Source: Lachnospiraceae bacterium (GTDB lineage Bacteria > Bacillota > Clostridia > Lachnospirales > Lachnospiraceae). Taken from it: a stretch of 64,000 nucleotides of DNA. Where the stretch lies: the NCBI GenBank assembly GCA_009774245.1, contig VSNM01000025.1, positions 3,196 to 67,195 of the forward strand, read 5' to 3'. The notes under the pieces were generated by a model that searched no databases, was not told the DNA's origin, and saw only the letters and a list, made by a program, of their open reading frames with translations. Shown piece by piece: positions 1-8,545 of this stretch (within the stretch, counting starts at the first letter, position 1; each line of letters starts with the position of its first letter). The translations under genes and the position numbers were made by a program.

Positions 1-1231
1 TGTAATTGTAATGCACATTGAACCAAGTCCGCAGGTACATGCGAATCAGTCAGATGAAGTATATCTTCGCGTGGGAGATAAGTCAAAGCTTTTAAGATTT
101 GAGGAACGTCTGCAGCTGACTTATGACAAAGGCGAACGATATTTTGAGGATAAATTAGTTCCGGATGCTACAATTGATGACTTGGATATGGAACAAGTAA
201 AGGAATATGTTAAAAAGATTGGATATAGCAAGACACCAATTGAATATTTAAAGCAGAATAATGGTTTTGCCATAGAGAAAAATGGGAAATTGCGAGTGAG
301 TACGGCTGCGGTTCTTCTGTTTGGAAAGGAACCACAAAAATTTTTTCCGCGAGCCAGAGTTCGCTTTATACGATATGAAGGTGCGGAAGAGAAATTTGGC
401 GTGGAAATGAATGTTATAAAGGATGTTATATTTAAAGGTACTATTTTAAAGATGATAAGGGATACTATTGCTTATCTTGATACCCAAATTAAAGAGAAAA
501 CATATCTGGGAACAGAGGGTATTTTTGTGACAGAAGAAGAATATCCGAAGTTTGTGCGTCAGGAAATTATCGTAAATGCGGTAACACACAGGGCATATAG
601 CATTACTGGAACGGATATTCAGGTTAAAATGTTTGATAACCGTATTGTTGTAGAAAGTCCGGGGAAACTGCCAGGGATGGTTAAGGCGGATAATATCAGG
701 TTTACACATTTCTCAAGAAATCCTAAGATTGCCGAATTTCTGAAAGCATATGATTATGTGAAAGAATATGGTGAAGGCGTAGACCGTATGTGTAAGGAAT
801 TGGAAGCTGCAGGACAGAAAAATCCGGAGTATCATACAAATGCGTTTATGTTACAGACAGTTATATATAATATTACAAACCAAACCAACGAAAAAACAAA
901 TCCAACTATTTATGAGAAAAATCCAACTTTACAAGATAAAAAGCCGGAATTAGATATTAAAAAGTTGGAAATAGAAAAATTAAAAGTGGCTATTGCAAAG
1001 CAAAAGTATTTTACTCGCACAAAAGAAAATCTGTTGAAAGTTTATGATTTCGTTGAAACGAATCAAGTATTTGGTGCACCGGAAGTAAAAGAAATCCTTG
1101 GATGTACAACTACAGCATCGAAGGATATTATGAAAAAATTGAGAGATATGGGTGTTGTGACAGAAGTGAAAGGGAAAGGCAAAGGAAAATATCGGTTTGT
1201 GTATGAGAGTGAAATTGACACAGGAAAATGA
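1..1231 (+). CDS. AlbA_2/HATPase_c_4-type ATP-binding regulator, 5' end outside the window
   Basis: The reading frame is open from the first base; codons before the first ATG at 11 are in frame, so the N-terminus (where the AlbA_2 nucleic-acid-binding domain normally sits) lies upstream. The visible part carries the family's ATPase-like region with an EIIVNAVTHRAY box, analogous to the N-box of GHKL ATPases, then ESPGKLPG and EYGEGVDRM motifs, a charged Lys-rich linker and a C-terminal winged-helix-like segment (about residues 340-395). Such proteins are annotated as putative transcriptional regulators or RecG-related ATP-binding proteins; their exact targets are mostly unknown. It overlaps the next gene by ATGA, so the two may be co-translated. 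Confidence 0.85.
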   Translation, partial: VIVMHIEPSPQVHANQSDEVYLRVGDKSKLLRFEERLQLTYDKGERYFEDKLVPDATIDDLDMEQVKEYVKKIGYSKTPIEYLKQNNGFAIEKNGKLRVSTAAVLLFGKEPQKFFPRARVRFIRYEGAEEKFGVEMNVIKDVIFKGTILKMIRDTIAYLDTQIKEKTYLGTEGIFVTEEEYPKFVRQEIIVNAVTHRAYSITGTDIQVKMFDNRIVVESPGKLPGMVKADNIRFTHFSRNPKIAEFLKAYDYVKEYGEGVDRMCKELEAAGQKNPEYHTNAFMLQTVIYNITNQTNEKTNPTIYEKNPTLQDKKPELDIKKLEIEKLKVAIAKQKYFTRTKENLLKVYDFVETNQVFGAPEVKEILGCTTTASKDIMKKLRDMGVVTEVKGKGKGKYRFVYESEIDTGK

Positions 1232-1476
1232 CGCTGTTACTCATTGGCGGGCTGATTTTTGTCATGGTCAGCGTATTAAATTTCGCGTATGTGATTGCAT
1301 TACAAAGCACAATGCTCAGTACCCAGTACATGCTGTACCGATATATCGCAACAGGGCAATATGCGAACGCCCCTGTCGATTATATGCGGTTAATGATACC
1401 ATCCATGATCACAGGTACGATCGGACTGGTACTGTTCATAAGTTATGTGATTGAAAACAGGAAAAAAGGAGACTGA
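1228..1476 (+). CDS. small two-helix membrane protein
   Basis: This 82-aa protein starts at an ATG that overlaps the stop of the upstream gene (ATGA at 1228-1231). It has two hydrophobic segments, about residues 2-25 and 52-73, separated by a polar stretch rich in Tyr, and ends in a basic ENRKKGD tail. I do not recognise the family. A competing ORF in another frame (1197-1454) has no hydrophobic pattern and is rejected. Its position just before a lipoprotein gene (5-nt gap, AGGAG-type site) suggests a small envelope pair, by context only. Confidence 0.6.
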   Translation: MTLLLIGGLIFVMVSVLNFAYVIALQSTMLSTQYMLYRYIATGQYANAPVDYMRLMIPSMITGTIGLVLFISYVIENRKKGD

Positions 1477-1481
1477 AAAAT

Positions 1482-2045
1482 ATGTATAACGTAAAAAAGA
1501 TTGTTTTATGTTTCATTTTATGTGCGCTCATCCTTTCGTTATGTGCATGTGGAAAAAAGAGTGAAGACCAAGCTGTTATTTATGAGGAAACCATTGGCGG
1601 CCTGGAGGACAATGAGCTCTTTGCAATAATTGATACGAATGCCCCTTTACCAGTTTTACTTGTTACGTCACAAGTGTTTGATAACGGCACAGGAAAACAG
1701 GCTGCACTTACATGTGACATATATTATCCAGCAGACAAGGAAGTGAAAAAGATAGGAATGATAGAGAGTATGGGAACGGCATATCCTGTTTCCTATGATG
1801 AGACAGGCATCTATACGGCTTCCGGTCATGCGATGCAGCGTTATGAGGTCGAGCAATCTGGTACGATGAAGCTGGCAGAAGTAATTCAGGAGCAATTTGA
1901 TGAAAATGGTACTGCTGCTTATACCATGGAAACAGGGAATGAAACAAAGACGATTTCAGAAGAAGAATATTATGATGCTTTTGAAAAATACAACAATGCT
2001 GTAGTTGTAAGCTTTGCTTACGGGGCATCAGACGCGGCAAGATAA
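1482..2045 (+). CDS. putative lipoprotein
   Basis: The 187-aa product has a classic lipoprotein signal: a basic start (MYNVKK), a hydrophobic core to about residue 22 and a Cys followed by Gly-Lys-Lys (LCACGKK), so it is probably lipidated and anchored outside the membrane. The rest is acidic and soluble with no motif I recognise. A ribosome binding site (AAGGAG) lies about 12 nt upstream. It probably forms an operon with the small membrane protein before it. Function unknown. Confidence 0.75.
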   Translation: MYNVKKIVLCFILCALILSLCACGKKSEDQAVIYEETIGGLEDNELFAIIDTNAPLPVLLVTSQVFDNGTGKQAALTCDIYYPADKEVKKIGMIESMGTAYPVSYDETGIYTASGHAMQRYEVEQSGTMKLAEVIQEQFDENGTAAYTMETGNETKTISEEEYYDAFEKYNNAVVVSFAYGASDAAR

Positions 2046-2061
2046 TTCTTCCTCGTTTAAC

Positions 2062-2624
2062 CTAAAATAAATCCTTGAATATCTCCTCCAGAGAAATACA
2101 GAAATCGTTGTAGAGCGAAACCTGTATTTCTTTTTTTGTCTCTTCTCTTTCTATGTCCGTTACGCCTGCTCCGGCGGGATATAACGCATATACTTCATCC
2201 AAAATAAATTTTCCGTCTGTCAGAATATAAACCTCTATGGAATGCGTTATTGGATCGACAATCCAGTATTCTTTCACCCCGGCTGTCTCATACAGATTTT
2301 TTTGTAGCCCTTGTCTTTTTTGGTGGTTCCCGGGGAGAGGACTTCCACGATCAGGTCAGGCGCCCCATGGATTCCGTCGAGCTTGATGATATTCTTGTTA
2401 CACACGATCATGGCGTCGGGAATCACACGGTCATTTTCGGTAAGGTATACGTCTACACTGTCATTGAAAGGTCTGCAGGTTCTTCCTTTCAGGTAGCTGC
2501 GGAAAGCATAATAAATGTTTGACGCGATCTGGCTATGATTCACTGTCTGGCTTGACATCATGTAAGTTCTGCCGCCGAGCAGTTCCTCCCTGGGTTCTTC
2601 TTTGTATGCTAAATTTCCATTCAT
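2062..2624 (-). pseudogene. Uma2-family (DUF820) endonuclease-like gene with a frameshift
   Basis: Two minus-strand ORFs (2274-2624 and 2062-2277) together make one Uma2 protein of about 187 aa. The first half contains RVIPDAMIVC and APDLIVEVLSPGTTKKDKGYKK; the second continues with KEYWIVDP, the normal next motif. Restoring one base in the run of seven T at 2297-2303 (A on the coding strand) gives KKNLYETAGVKEYWIVDP, the usual family sequence. Uma2 proteins have a PD-(D/E)XK-like fold; their role is unclear. The frameshift may be real, a slippage site or a homopolymer sequencing error. Confidence 0.8.
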
Positions 2625-2732
2625 ATTTTTGTCCCTTCGTCCTTTCCTGTTATGATTTATATCGTTATCATATCATTGATACCCTGTTTTGAAAAGGTTA
2701 TCTTGGGAGAGTTTAATCCATTTGTGCAGTTT

Positions 2733-2772
2733 GCCTGCCCGTTTTGGTAACTTACCGGGCGGGCGCTTTTTT
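2733..2772 (+). terminator. Rho-independent terminator-like hairpin upstream of the amide hydrolase gene
   Basis: A 9-bp GC-rich stem (GCCTGCCCG at 2733 pairing with CGGGCGGGC ending at 2764) is followed by GC and a T-rich tract. No plus-strand gene ends just before it, since the Uma2 gene starts at 2624 on the other strand. It therefore sits in the leader of the gene starting at 2842 and could be an attenuator or the remnant of a lost gene's terminator. Confidence 0.6.
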
Positions 2773-2841
2773 GTTTTTTATGAAAATGATAAAGTAGATG
2801 AGAAACTGAAATCAGTAATTTTATATAACGGGGGAATTGCT

Positions 2842-3918
2842 ATGAAGAAGCAGTCAGGGAAAAAGTGGAAGCAGGTACTGATCATATTGGCATTGGTTTT
2901 TGCCGGGCTTGTGGGCGGCACCGGAATGATATTTCGGGAAGAGCTGAAAATCGCAGATTCAGTGCGGGCGGTTGACGGGCAGGAGAAGGTCTATTATATG
3001 GAAGTGGACAGCGACTATCATTTCGAGGAGTTCTTGGAGGCGGGAGGCGCTTCGTCGGACGGGGAGGTCAGCGCGTTTCTGACAAACTGCATATCCAATG
3101 GATTTTATCAGGTGGACGTGACGAGTGAGGGACCAGCGTGCAGTGTCATTTCGGCGATGGACGACAACGGCGGTCATGTCTGGGGGCGCAATTTTGACTG
3201 GGATGGCTCTATACCCATCATTGTAAAGTGTGTTCCGGAGGACGGCTATGCGTCGGTTGCCACATGCGATTTCAAAAATGTAACGAACAGTCCGGAAACT
3301 GTTCCGGAAAGTTTTTTGAACAGAATGCTGGCGATCGCCTCAATCTATGTGCCGATGGACGGGGTAAATGAGATGGGGCTCTGCGTCGCCGATCTGGAAG
3401 TGAACGAGGGTGGAATGCGGGAGGTTGATACAGACAAACCGGATTTGACGGTCACGACGGCGATCCGTCTGCTGCTCAACCGCGCGGCGACTGTGGAGGA
3501 GGCAGTGGAGCTGCTGGGGCAGTATGACATTCATGCCTCAGCCGGCCTCAGTCATCATCTTGCCATTTCCGATGCGACGGGGGCGTCTGTCAGTGTGGAG
3601 TTTGTCGACGGGGAGATGGTTGTGGTGGAGACGGACTGTGTCACGAACTTTAACCTCGCAAACGGTGACACGGCGGCAGGCGGCGAGAGTGCAAAGGAGC
3701 GCTATGAGCTGCTCTGTGCAGTCCGTCAGGAAAAGGGCGGCATCATGGCTGCCGACGAGATCAGGACTGCACTGGAGCAGGTATGCAAGACAGAGGGCGA
3801 GTGGCGGACGCAGTGGTCTGTCGTGTACAGGCAGGATTCGCAGACAGTGGATTATTATTTTTTTGCGGATTATACGAAGGAAGCATCGTGGAATATACCT
3901 ATTACCGGAACGAAGTGA
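2842..3918 (+). CDS. choloylglycine hydrolase/linear amide C-N hydrolase-family protein, membrane-anchored
   Basis: The start at 2842 (MKKQSGKKWKQ) is chosen over longer in-frame starts because it gives a clean signal-anchor (hydrophobic residues about 10-33). The product is 358 aa. Around residue 100 is ACSVISAMD followed by HVWGRNFDWD, matching the nucleophile Cys and GRNxDW motif of Ntn hydrolases such as bile salt/penicillin V acylases and the C45-like group. Members cleave non-peptide linear amides. The extra N-terminal anchor places it outside the membrane, where the Cys would have to be exposed by processing; the substrate cannot be deduced. No operon partner is evident. Confidence 0.8.
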   Translation: MKKQSGKKWKQVLIILALVFAGLVGGTGMIFREELKIADSVRAVDGQEKVYYMEVDSDYHFEEFLEAGGASSDGEVSAFLTNCISNGFYQVDVTSEGPACSVISAMDDNGGHVWGRNFDWDGSIPIIVKCVPEDGYASVATCDFKNVTNSPETVPESFLNRMLAIASIYVPMDGVNEMGLCVADLEVNEGGMREVDTDKPDLTVTTAIRLLLNRAATVEEAVELLGQYDIHASAGLSHHLAISDATGASVSVEFVDGEMVVVETDCVTNFNLANGDTAAGGESAKERYELLCAVRQEKGGIMAADEIRTALEQVCKTEGEWRTQWSVVYRQDSQTVDYYFFADYTKEASWNIPITGTK

Positions 3919-4028
3919 TCAGGAACCAAAATTTTATTTAGAATTTAATGGAAATAAGTGTTTACAGGAAAGCGTGGTGTGTAGTAATGTAGAGGGTATA
4001 GAAAATATTTTGAAAGGAATAACGAATC

Positions 4029-5255
4029 ATGAGCGAAAAGGAACTTATTGACAGATTAGAGGAGCACGGACAGGAGCACATTATCGAGGCGTATAAAAAG
4101 CTCGATGCGGCAGGGAAGGAGAAGCTCGCCGCGCAGGTGGAGAAGATTGACTGGTCGATTGTAGCGATGGCAGGACATGGGGATCTCGCGCAGGAGAGAG
4201 GGAAGCTTGAGCCGCTGTCGGCGCTTGAGGTGTCCGAGATCGAGAAAAACAGGGCAAAATATGAAACGCTCGGCCTGGATGCGATCAGGGCTGGGAAAGT
4301 GGGCGCCGTGCTGCTTGCAGGGGGACAGGGAACCCGGCTTGGTTCTGATGGGCCAAAGGGCAAGTACAATATTGGCCTCACCAAGGAGGTATTTATCTTT
4401 GAGCGCCTGATTCGCAATCTGTCTGATGTGACGGACAAGGCCGGCTGCTATGTGCCGCTGTACGTCATGACGAGTGATAAAAATAACGATGAGACAATCG
4501 CCTTTTTTGAGGAGAAAAATTATTTTGGATATCCGAAGGATTATGTCTTGTTTTTCAAACAGGAGATGGCACCGTCGGTTGATTTCAATGGGAAGCTTTA
4601 TATGGAAGCGCCCGATTCCCTGTCGCTGTCGCCGAATGGAAACGGCGGGTGGTTCTATTCCATGGCTGTGACAGGCGTGTTGAAGGACATCAAGGCAAGA
4701 GGGGTTGAGTGGCTGAATATCTTTGCGGTGGACAATGTGCTGCAGAGAATCGCAGATCCGGTGTTTGTCGGCGCAACGCTTGACTCGGGCTGTGTCAGCG
4801 GCGCTAAGGTGGTCAGAAAGGCGGAGCCAATGGAAAAAATCGGCGTGCTCTGCCTGGAGGATGGGAGACCGTCTATTGTCGAGTATTATGAGATGACAGA
4901 GGAGATTATCAATTCGCGAAATGCGGACGGCGAGCTCTCCTACAATTTTGGCGTGATTCTCAATTATCTGTTCCGCGTGGATAAGCTTGAGGAAATCATG
5001 AGTGCGAAGATGCCGGTGCATGTGGTGGAGAAGAAGATTCCCTATATCAATGAAAAGGGCGAGGTCATCAAGCCTGAGACGCCAAACGGCTATAAGTTTG
5101 AGCTGCTGGTGCTCGACATGATTCATCTGTTTGAGAATTGTCTGTCCTATGAGGTTGTCAGGGATTATGAGTTTGCGCCGATCAAGAATAAGACGGGTGT
5201 GGATTCCGTGGATAGCGCGCGGGCGCTTTTACAGAAAAATGGTGTGGCGCTATGA
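4029..5255 (+). CDS. eukaryotic-type UDP-N-acetylhexosamine/UDP-sugar pyrophosphorylase
   Basis: This 408-aa protein of the UDPGP type 1 family carries the uridylyltransferase signature LLAGGQGTRLGSDGPKGK at about residues 95-112, and later AVDNVLQRIADPVF and SGAKVVRKAEPMEKIGV, which match the UAP1 subfamily better than classical UDP-glucose pyrophosphorylase. It should join UTP and a hexose/hexosamine-1-phosphate to give UDP-sugar plus PPi in the cytoplasm. The start at 4029 follows GAAAGGAATAACGAATC. It overlaps the next HAD gene by 4 nt (ATGA). The precise sugar specificity is not readable. Confidence 0.88.
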   Translation: MSEKELIDRLEEHGQEHIIEAYKKLDAAGKEKLAAQVEKIDWSIVAMAGHGDLAQERGKLEPLSALEVSEIEKNRAKYETLGLDAIRAGKVGAVLLAGGQGTRLGSDGPKGKYNIGLTKEVFIFERLIRNLSDVTDKAGCYVPLYVMTSDKNNDETIAFFEEKNYFGYPKDYVLFFKQEMAPSVDFNGKLYMEAPDSLSLSPNGNGGWFYSMAVTGVLKDIKARGVEWLNIFAVDNVLQRIADPVFVGATLDSGCVSGAKVVRKAEPMEKIGVLCLEDGRPSIVEYYEMTEEIINSRNADGELSYNFGVILNYLFRVDKLEEIMSAKMPVHVVEKKIPYINEKGEVIKPETPNGYKFELLVLDMIHLFENCLSYEVVRDYEFAPIKNKTGVDSVDSARALLQKNGVAL

Positions 5256-5860
5256 TAAAGAATGTGATTTTCGATATCGGAAATGTGCTTGTGGATTTTC
5301 GGTGGCGCGCGCTGATGGAGGAGCTGAAGCTTCCCAGAGAGACACAGGCGATTTTTGAGAATACAGTGTTTGGCAGCCGCTGGTGGGGAGAGCTCGACCA
5401 CGGAATCTATGAGGAGTCCGAGATCCTGAGAAATTTCCGCGAGGACAACAGGGAGCACCTCGAGGAATTTAATCTGGTGTGGGACAATCGCGACAGGCTG
5501 GTGGAGCCGTATGCGTATGCGGTGCCGTGGATTGCGCATTTAAAGACCTATGGATGTAGGGTATATCTGCTGTCCAATTATCCGAGAGACATTTTTACAC
5601 TCCACACGGAGCATGGCAGCTTTCCGTTTCTTGAACTGGTGGATGGAAAAGTGGTATCCGGCTTTGTCAGGATGATCAAGCCAAATGCGGACATCTATGA
5701 ATATCTTCTGAAAGAATATGATCTGAAGGCATCTGAGAGCGTTTTTATCGATGACAGGGAGGATAATGTCGCGACTGCGAGAGGGCTTGGCATGAAGGGA
5801 ATCGTGTTTCAGAGCTATGAGCAGGCCTGTGAGGAGCTGGACGGACTGTTAAAAAACTGA
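5252..5860 (+). CDS. HAD-superfamily hydrolase (subfamily IA)
   Basis: The 202-aa protein begins NVIFDIGNVLVDF, a HAD motif I variant with D-x-G in place of D-x-D, then has YLLSNYP (motif II), the motif III Lys in RMIKPNADIYE and motif IV VFIDDREDN. Such proteins dephosphorylate small phosphorylated metabolites or sugars. Translational coupling (ATGA overlap) with the UDP-sugar pyrophosphorylase suggests a sugar-phosphate substrate, an inference from context. A strong hairpin follows at 5865-5923. Confidence 0.85.
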   Translation: MIKNVIFDIGNVLVDFRWRALMEELKLPRETQAIFENTVFGSRWWGELDHGIYEESEILRNFREDNREHLEEFNLVWDNRDRLVEPYAYAVPWIAHLKTYGCRVYLLSNYPRDIFTLHTEHGSFPFLELVDGKVVSGFVRMIKPNADIYEYLLKEYDLKASESVFIDDREDNVATARGLGMKGIVFQSYEQACEELDGLLKN

Positions 5861-5864
5861 ACTG

Positions 5865-5923
5865 ATATCAAAACCATACTAATTTTCATGAAGTCAGGTG
5901 AAAATTGGTATGGTTTTTGATAT
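5865..5923. terminator. long near-perfect hairpin, probably a bidirectional terminator
   Basis: The left arm at 5865-5888 (beginning ATATCAAAACCATAC) pairs with the right arm at 5899-5923 (ending TATGGTTTTTGATAT), giving about 24 bp with one bulged base, one G-T pair and a 10-nt loop. It lies between the HAD gene and mgtC-like gene. The T-run lies inside the right arm, as in many AT-rich Firmicute terminators. Confidence 0.6.
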
Positions 5924-5960
5924 ACTTATTTAAGATCATTTGGAAAGGTGCGTGTCAGGT

Positions 5961-6641
5961 ATGTTTACGACAAAATTTTCTGACTGGGCATGGCAGAATA
6001 TTTTAGTCAGAATAGCAGTATCGCTGGTGATCGGCGTTGTGATCGGTATTGACAGGGGTGTGAAGCGGCGGGGCGGCGGAGCGCGGACTATGATCACGGT
6101 ATGTCTTGGTGCGACGATGGTCATGCTGCTGGAGCAGTACCTAGAGGAGATTTATCCGGAGCGGCTTGACATCTCCAGGATAGCGGCGCAGGTGATCAGC
6201 GGCGTCGGTTTTCTGGGAGCGGGTTCCATCCTGGTGTCAGGGCATCAGATCAAGGGGCTGACCTCTGCAGCGAGCATATGGACCTGTGCCTGTATCGGGC
6301 TTGCGGTGGGAATCGGATTTGTTGACGGCGCGGCATTGCTCACGGCAATGTGGCTTGTGGGCGTCCATCTGGCGCCATACATCGAAAGCCGGGTTTATCG
6401 ATATTCGCGGTATATGACACTCTATGTGGAGGTTGAGGACGGCAAAGCAATTACTAGTGTGTCCAGACAGTTAAAGGATTGTAATTGTTTTGTGGACAGC
6501 TTCTATGTGGATAAGCCCAAGGCAAAGGGGCAGCATTTTCAGGTCGTTGTGACATTGCGGATACAGAGAAAGATGAACAGGGAGGAGTTTCTGCATATTC
6601 TGCAGGGAATAAAAGGCATTGTGTCTGTGGATGAGATATGA
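5961..6641 (+). CDS. MgtC/SapB-family membrane protein
   Basis: I take the ATG at 5961 (MFTTKFSDWAW); a TTG at 5940 lacks a ribosome site, whereas GGAAAGG lies upstream of 5961. The 226-aa product has the family core: SLVIGVVIGIDRGVKRRGGGARTM, then AAQVISGVGFLGAGSILV and GLTSAASIWTCACIGLAVG, about four to five transmembrane helices, and an ACT-like cytosolic C-terminal domain from about residue 150. MgtC proteins are linked to Mg2+ limitation and inhibition of ATP synthase in pathogens; in commensal Clostridia the role is uncharacterised. Confidence 0.9.
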   Translation: MFTTKFSDWAWQNILVRIAVSLVIGVVIGIDRGVKRRGGGARTMITVCLGATMVMLLEQYLEEIYPERLDISRIAAQVISGVGFLGAGSILVSGHQIKGLTSAASIWTCACIGLAVGIGFVDGAALLTAMWLVGVHLAPYIESRVYRYSRYMTLYVEVEDGKAITSVSRQLKDCNCFVDSFYVDKPKAKGQHFQVVVTLRIQRKMNREEFLHILQGIKGIVSVDEI

Positions 6642-6665
6642 GGTATGCGATAAGGAGGATTTGTT

Positions 6666-6869
6666 GTGGAAGAGATGAATCATGGATATTTTGAGGAGGC
6701 ATTGTCAAATTTTACGAAGGATTTTGCATACGGCGGCGCGATCAGACATCTGGTGGACCATGGCTATACAGTGGACCAAATCATCCGGGAATTTCATTAT
6801 CCGATTTCACGCGAGTCGATAGAGAAGATTGTGAATCAATATCTAGAAATCAAGAGAAACAGAGCTTGA
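6666..6869 (+). CDS. small conserved-looking hypothetical protein
   Basis: The 67-aa frame starts with GTG at 6666, 7 nt after a strong AAGGAGG at 6652-6658, 24 nt after mgtC. The sequence (HGYFEEALSNFTKDFAYGGAI ... GYTVDQIIREFHYPISRESIEKIV) looks like two short helical units; the second resembles a helix-turn-helix but is too short to call. Good ribosome site and non-random composition support expression; function unknown. Confidence 0.6.
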   Translation: MEEMNHGYFEEALSNFTKDFAYGGAIRHLVDHGYTVDQIIREFHYPISRESIEKIVNQYLEIKRNRA

Positions 6870-6927
6870 ATCCGTCCATAGAAAATGATACGATGGGAAT
6901 ATATCGGAAAAGAAAGAAGGATAACGA

Positions 6928-8088
6928 ATGGCACAATTAGAAAAAGAAAGAGAAAATGTGACGGCAATGGAACCGGAAAATACAGCAGGGGAGCAGGCTG
7001 CTGAGAGTCCGCTGGAGGACAGTGCGTCTGAGGAGGACGCATCGGACACGGATGCGTTTGACATCACCAGGAGATTTAAGCATGATCAGGGGCAGGCGGC
7101 AGTGAAAACGCCGCAGCGGGAGTGCGAAACCCCCAAAAAGCGGGAGCTTGTGGGAGTCACGAACAAGAAGGTTGAGACAAAGCGGATAATATATTTTCTG
7201 GCGCTTTGCTTTGGCGTGGCGTGGATCTCAGAGATTTTTGCCGTCATTCCGATGTATCAGAGCGGGGATGCCGATATCATAAAGGAAGCGTCGGACATGG
7301 TTTCACAGCTGATGCTGACGCCGGCGCTGGCGGCGCTGGTAGTGCGGATTGGGACGAGAGAGGGACTCGTCAAATCCGGTTTTCAGTTTAACTTTTTTGA
7401 ACACAAGGTGCTATTTTTGCTCGGCTGGTTTGGGACGACTGCACTGACATTTCTTGGCGCAGTGATTTATTTTTTGATTTTCAGGGATAATTTTGATCCG
7501 GATATGACAAGCTTTGTCACATACAGCATGAGCGTGGCGGATGAAGGCACGCAAATGGATGCGGTGAATATGGTAGCTGCTTACAAGACAGATCTGCTCA
7601 TCAAGGTATTTACGGCAGCAGCGCTTGATTTGATCAACAGCTTTGGCGAGGAGTGGGGATTCCGCGCGTATCTGCTTCCAAAGCTTTACCGGAAATTTGG
7701 CGCGGTTCCTTCAATGCTTCTGAGCGGTTTTATTTCCGGTCTGTGGTATGCGCCGCTCGTCGCGGTCGGATACTATTATGGGACAGGCAACGTGGGTTTT
7801 CCTGTGGTGAATATCATTGCAATATGCATCTTTGGCACAGTGACAGGCATCATATACTCTTATCTGTGTCTGCGGACGGGGAGCATTTTTCCCGCGGTGT
7901 TTGCGCACAGCGCAGTCAATGTCATGATGTCCCAGGCGGCGCTGTTCACAGTCGACGGCGGCAATCTGTTTGTGGGACCGTCGCCCACCGGAATCCTGTC
8001 GGGACTGCCTTTTATAGCGGCGGCAGCGGTCTGTCTGGTCCATATGCACCGCAACCCTGTCAGGCCGTCAACGACAGAAACGCAGTAG
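6928..8088 (+). CDS. CPBP-family (CAAX-like) intramembrane protease homologue
   Basis: The 386-aa protein has an acidic, disordered N-terminus (about residues 1-85), then about eight hydrophobic helices. Motif 1 is GEEWGFRAYLLP (EExxxR), motif 2 region is SGLWYAPLV and motif 3 is HSAVN. In typical members motif 2 contains a His (WHAP-like) needed for activity; here Tyr is found instead. The protein may be a divergent or inactive member. CPBP proteins serve in prenylated-protein processing in eukaryotes and in bacteriocin immunity or signalling in bacteria; no bacteriocin gene is next to it. Confidence 0.8.
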   Translation: MAQLEKERENVTAMEPENTAGEQAAESPLEDSASEEDASDTDAFDITRRFKHDQGQAAVKTPQRECETPKKRELVGVTNKKVETKRIIYFLALCFGVAWISEIFAVIPMYQSGDADIIKEASDMVSQLMLTPALAALVVRIGTREGLVKSGFQFNFFEHKVLFLLGWFGTTALTFLGAVIYFLIFRDNFDPDMTSFVTYSMSVADEGTQMDAVNMVAAYKTDLLIKVFTAAALDLINSFGEEWGFRAYLLPKLYRKFGAVPSMLLSGFISGLWYAPLVAVGYYYGTGNVGFPVVNIIAICIFGTVTGIIYSYLCLRTGSIFPAVFAHSAVNVMMSQAALFTVDGGNLFVGPSPTGILSGLPFIAAAAVCLVHMHRNPVRPSTTETQ

Positions 8089-8210
8089 GAGTTTCCCAAT
8101 GCAAAAAACACTTGCCAGAACGGCGAAACCGTGGCACAATAGCTTTGTACCTTGAAAATCTGAATATTTGTATTTATTAGCACATATATTTCACGACATG
8201 GAATGCCTCA

Positions 8211-8420
8211 TCTAGCGCCATGTACCTGTTTCTGACTATGACTCGGGGGACTGTTAAGGTTTCTGCAGTTTCAAAACAGCCAGGACAGGTTGACGAGGAG
8301 AAGGGTGATCGAAAATTCGGCGGATGCCTTTCCGCACGGCTTCCGGTGCGGGATGTATCGGCAAATATGCGGGTAACCGCAAAACAAATACGATACAAGG
8401 AAGCAATAACGCGATAATGC
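8211..8420 (+). ncRNA. glmS ribozyme: glmS ribozyme/riboswitch (GlcN6P-activated)
   Basis: The 457-bp gap before glmS contains the conserved elements of the self-cleaving glmS ribozyme in order: AGCGCC at 8214-8219, GTTGACGAGGA at 8289-8299, GTGATCGAAAATTCGGCGG and GATGCC near 8304-8330, then paired P3/P4 sequences to about 8419. By analogy with known members cleavage falls between A8214 and G8215. Glucosamine-6-phosphate is the cofactor, so high product would destroy the glmS mRNA. A possible promoter is TTGCCA at 8112 with CACAAT at 8135 (17-nt spacing). An ORF reading through the element (8220-8417) is spurious. Confidence 0.93.
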
Positions 8421-8545
8421 ATTAAAAAATGATTTTTTGCGTTTGGTCGGAATATTTATAGAATAGAGCATATTATGATGAATAGATGAGCTGTCAGAAA
8501 AGAATATTGCATTTTGTGACAGTTTGGAAAGATGAGGAGAACAAT

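Noticed and set aside
1197..1454. 85-aa ORF overlapping the small membrane protein
   Set aside because: No hydrophobic pattern or ribosome site; the ATGA-coupled frame at 1228 fits better.
4056..5126. 356-aa minus-strand ORF opposite the UDP-sugar pyrophosphorylase
   Set aside because: Antisense shadow; the plus strand carries clear family motifs throughout.
8220..8417. 65-aa plus-strand ORF upstream of glmS
   Set aside because: It reads through the conserved core of the glmS ribozyme and has no ribosome site or known motif.
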